Source: 3107 sp001483205 (lineage in GTDB: Bacteria > Pseudomonadota > Alphaproteobacteria > Rhodobacterales > Rhodobacteraceae). Taken from it: DNA of 64,000 bases. A program made the position numbers and the translations under genes. The stretch covers positions 744,001 to 808,000 of the forward strand of contig OZ219809.1 of NCBI GenBank assembly GCA_964291375.2. Reading direction: 5' to 3'. Shown one piece after another: positions 61,550 through 64,000 of the stretch. The notes beneath the pieces were generated by a model. That model searched no databases. It saw only the letters and a list, made by a program, of their open reading frames with translations, and was not told where the DNA came from. The number at the start of each line of letters is the position of its first letter. The first letter of the stretch is position 1.

Positions 61550-63049
61550 TCAGTCAACGGCCTTAAAGTTGAACTCGCCGCCTTCTCTGATCCCCGACGG
61601 CCAGCGCGCCGTCACCGTCTTGGCGCGGGTATAGAAGCGAAAGCTGTCCGGCCCGTGCTGATTCAGATCGCCAAACGCCGATTTCTTCCAGCCGCCAAAG
61701 GTGTGATAGGCCAGCGGCACCGGGATCGGGACATTGACCCCGACCATGCCGATATTGACCCGGTGGGCGAAATCGCGGGCGGTATCGCCGTCGCGGGTGA
61801 AAATCGCCGTGCCGTTGCCGTATTCATGGCCGAGAACCAGGCCGAGCGCCTCTTCATACGATCCCGCCCGCACCGTGGACAGCACCGGGCCGAATATCTC
61901 TGTCCGGTAGATGTCCATGTCCGGCGTGACGTGATCAAACAGATGCGGGCCGACGAAAAACCCGCCCTCATACCCCTGAAGGCTGAAATCGCGCCCGTCA
62001 ACCACCAGCTTTGCCCCCTGCGCGACGCCGCTTTCCACCAGACGCAGGATGTTCGCTTTGGCCGCCGCAGTCACCACCGGGCCATAATCCACGTCATCGC
62101 CAGCGGTATAGGGGCCGACCTTGAGCTTTTCGATGCGCGGCACCAGCTTGTCGATCAGCCGGTCGGCGGTGTCGTCCCCCACCGGCACGGCGACAGAGAT
62201 CGCCATGCAGCGCTCGCCCGCCGCGCCATAGCCTGCCCCCACAAGCGCATCAGCGGCCTGATCCATATCGGCGTCGGGCATCACCACCATGTGGTTCTTG
62301 GCCCCGCCGAAACACTGCACCCGCTTGCCGGTGGCGGCAGAGCGCGCATAGACATATTCCGCAATCGGGGTCGAACCGACAAAGCCGATCGACTGAACCA
62401 CCGGGTGGTTGATCAGCGCGTCCACCGCCTGTTTGTCGCCGTTCACCACCTGCAACACGCCTTTGGGCAGACCTGCTTCCTCGATCAGCTCCGCCAGCAT
62501 CAGCGGCACAGAGGGGTCGCGCTCGGATGGTTTCAGAATGAAGGCATTGCCGCAGGCCAGTGCCGGGGCGAACATCCACAGCGGCATCATCGCCGGAAAG
62601 TTGAACGGCGTGATCCCGCCGCAAACCCCCAGAGGCTGGCGCATCGAATAGAGGTCAATGCCCTTGCCGGCGGCGTCGGTATATTCGCCCTTCAGCAGAT
62701 GCGGCGCGCCGATACAGAACTCCACGCATTCAAGGCCGCGGATCACATCCCCCCGCGCGTCGGGCAGGGTCTTGCCGTGCTCGCGGCTCAGCGCCTCGGC
62801 CAGCCGGTCCATGTCCCGGTGCAGCAGGGCGACGAACGCCATCATCACCCGTGCGCGTTTCTGCGGATTGGTGGCGGCCCAGGCCGGTTGAACAGCGGCG
62901 GCAATGCCGATGGCGCGGTTCATCTCTTCGGTATCGGCCAGCGGCACCCGTGCCTCTGCCTCGCCGGTGGCGGGGTTGTAGACATCGGCAAAGCGGCCCG
63001 ATGTTCCGGCAACACGCGCGCCGTCAATCCAGTGACCAAGGTCTTTCAT
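61550..63049 (-). CDS. mmsA: CoA-acylating methylmalonate-semialdehyde dehydrogenase
   Basis: 499 residues of the aldehyde dehydrogenase superfamily. It oxidises methylmalonate or malonate semialdehyde to propionyl-CoA or acetyl-CoA with NAD and CoA, in valine, inositol and beta-alanine breakdown. Family markers are TPFNFPAMMPLWMFAPALAC (~150), GGAKNHMVVMPDADMDQA and the catalytic cysteine in GAAGERCMAISVAVPVG (C284 region). GGAGGG precedes the ATG at 63049; the open frame upstream of it is not supported. Monocistronic. Confidence 0.94.
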   Translation of the reverse strand: MKDLGHWIDGARVAGTSGRFADVYNPATGEAEARVPLADTEEMNRAIGIAAAVQPAWAATNPQKRARVMMAFVALLHRDMDRLAEALSREHGKTLPDARGDVIRGLECVEFCIGAPHLLKGEYTDAAGKGIDLYSMRQPLGVCGGITPFNFPAMMPLWMFAPALACGNAFILKPSERDPSVPLMLAELIEEAGLPKGVLQVVNGDKQAVDALINHPVVQSIGFVGSTPIAEYVYARSAATGKRVQCFGGAKNHMVVMPDADMDQAADALVGAGYGAAGERCMAISVAVPVGDDTADRLIDKLVPRIEKLKVGPYTAGDDVDYGPVVTAAAKANILRLVESGVAQGAKLVVDGRDFSLQGYEGGFFVGPHLFDHVTPDMDIYRTEIFGPVLSTVRAGSYEEALGLVLGHEYGNGTAIFTRDGDTARDFAHRVNIGMVGVNVPIPVPLAYHTFGGWKKSAFGDLNQHGPDSFRFYTRAKTVTARWPSGIREGGEFNFKAVD

Positions 63050-63267
63050 CTTATCCCTCCGGAAAGCGCCGGGATTCGGCGTGTGCGCAGGATAAGCCCG
63101 CCGTTCAGGGTATGAAAGGGGCAGTTTTGCAAAAAGCACTCGCCCCCCGCCCGTGCAATGGTGGCGCGCGGGGGCAGTCAGGCACAACCTGGCCACACCT
63201 GACTTGACAGATGCCGGGCAAGGCGCGACGGTAGAAACCCAAACACGGCCAAGCGGAGGGAGCGCCG

Positions 63268-63702
63268 ATGCTCGTTCATCAAATTCTGAAATCCAAGGCG
63301 AATCAGGAACTGGTCACCATTGTCCCCGAGGCAAGTGTGTCCGACGCCGCCAGAATATTGTCAGAGCGCAGGATCGGAACCGTTGTCGTTTCCGTTGACC
63401 GGAAAACGCCGCTGGGCATTTTGTCAGAGCGCGACATCGTGCGCGAATTGGGGCGGCGCGGTTCGGGCTGTATGACGGATAGTGTCGAGGCCCTGATGAC
63501 CCGAAAGGTGATCACCTGCGGGCCGGACGACAAGACCGAGGATGTGCTGGCCAAGATGACCGATGGCCGTTTCCGCCATATGCCGGTGGTCAGGGACGGC
63601 GCGCTGATCGGATTGATTTCGCTGGGGGATGTGGTTAAGGCGCAACTGTCCGAACTGGCGATGGAAAAGGACGCGCTGCAAGGCATGATCATGGGCCACT
63701 GA
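63268..63702 (+). CDS. CBS-domain pair protein
   Basis: 144 residues made of two CBS domains, which bind adenosyl ligands as regulatory modules: VTIVPEASVSDAARILSERR (first) and VITCGPDDKTEDVLAKM with RHMPVVRDGALIGLISLGDV (second). Stand-alone CBS pairs like this are common in alphaproteobacteria; the partner is unknown. GGAGGG precedes the ATG. coaD follows 48 bases later in the same direction. Confidence 0.9.
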   Translation: MLVHQILKSKANQELVTIVPEASVSDAARILSERRIGTVVVSVDRKTPLGILSERDIVRELGRRGSGCMTDSVEALMTRKVITCGPDDKTEDVLAKMTDGRFRHMPVVRDGALIGLISLGDVVKAQLSELAMEKDALQGMIMGH

Positions 63703-63750
63703 TCGGGGCCGGGGGCTGTCAATGGGGCGCGGGAAAGCAGGGGAACGGGA

Positions 63751-64000
63751 ATGCGAATCGGTCTTTATCCCGGCACGTTTGATCCGATAACGCTGGGGCA
63801 TCTTGACATCATCGGGCGCGCCGCCCGTCTGGTGGACCGGCTGGTGATCGGGGTGGCGATCAACCGGGACAAGGGGCCGATGTTTTCGCTTGATGAGCGC
63901 GTCGGCATGATCAAGACGGAATGCCGGGCGGTGGCAGAGAAGACCGGGGCCGAGATCATCGCCCATCCGTTCGAGAATCTGCTGATTGATTGCGCCCGCG
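63751..64000 (+). CDS. coaD: Phosphopantetheine adenylyltransferase, cut by the window edge
   Basis: The first 83 codons only. MRIGLYPGTFDPITLGHLDI contains the T/HxGH nucleotidyltransferase motif (TLGHLD), and DRLVIGVAINRDKGPMFSLD follows as in CoaD. It makes dephospho-CoA from phosphopantetheine and ATP. GGGGAACGG precedes the ATG. Confidence 0.95.
   Translation, partial: MRIGLYPGTFDPITLGHLDIIGRAARLVDRLVIGVAINRDKGPMFSLDERVGMIKTECRAVAEKTGAEIIAHPFENLLIDCAR

Overview
The window is chromosomal DNA of a high-GC alphaproteobacterium, most likely order Rhodobacterales. The evidence is the 16S/23S sequence style, an rrn operon ordered 16S-tRNA-Ile-tRNA-Ala-23S-5S, ethylmalonyl-CoA-pathway genes (mesaconyl-CoA hydratase and a malyl-CoA lyase/thioesterase homologue), an MsrPQ system and an NDUFS4-type complex I subunit. 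It is mostly core housekeeping DNA interrupted by dispersed repeats and one small accessory island.

Layout. 1-4.5 kb: end of a RecD/UvrD-type helicase, a pabB-pabC pair and a cyclopropane-fatty-acid synthase, separated by repeats. 4.7-11.5 kb: aspS, clpB (with a heat-shock-like promoter) and msrP/msrQ split by an opposing DUF2306 gene. 11.5-18.1 kb: a complete rrn operon whose 23S gene carries an insertion of about 0.9 kb, at the position of helix 45, containing an intact glycosyltransferase-like ORF. 18.3-23.5 kb: an amidinohydrolase-ureohydrolase pair, a low-GC M48 lipoprotein, and mch-DUF1737-mcl2. 23.6-28.4 kb: a tandem/palindromic repeat cluster, polA, a zinc-finger protein and an ABC ATPase. 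28.4-33.5 kb: an island bounded by a 62-bp direct repeat, holding remnants of a type II CRISPR-Cas locus (cas9 scrap, N-truncated cas1, broken cas2), a RecQ helicase-phosphoribosyltransferase fusion and a DprA-like protein. 33.6-40.5 kb: tRNA-fMet, a divergent HlyD/ABC cluster and DUF3131/hypothetical cluster. 40.9-53.9 kb: parE, a deleted MT-A70 methyltransferase, MATE transporter, XRE regulator, rpmH-rnpA-yidD, TVP38-flavoprotein-histidine kinase operon, dsbB-yqaA. 54-64 kb: tRNA-Leu/Arg, NDUFS4-like gene, uvrB, alaS (frameshifted as read), DUF1330, mmsA, CBS protein and the start of coaD.

Repeats. A MITE-like family has 18-bp ends (AAGACCTCTGCATAATGG), full copies of about 210-270 bp, and exact 5-bp target duplications in three copies (GAGGG, TTTCA, CGGGA). 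One copy sits at the 3' end of the hlyD-like gene and its reading frame runs on through it into the tRNA-fMet gene. A second family is the palindrome CTTATCCGCGGATAAG, with ten intergenic copies; a third is a palindrome with arms GAAACGGTCC/GGACCGTTTC.

Most striking observations: the protein-coding intervening sequence inside 23S rRNA; the island with decayed type II CRISPR-Cas plus RecQ-PRTase/DprA; the recQ 157-bp tandem duplication that keeps the frame only together with 8 extra bases; and the MITE family with visible target duplications. All assignments come from reading the sequence and from memory of protein families; no database search was run.
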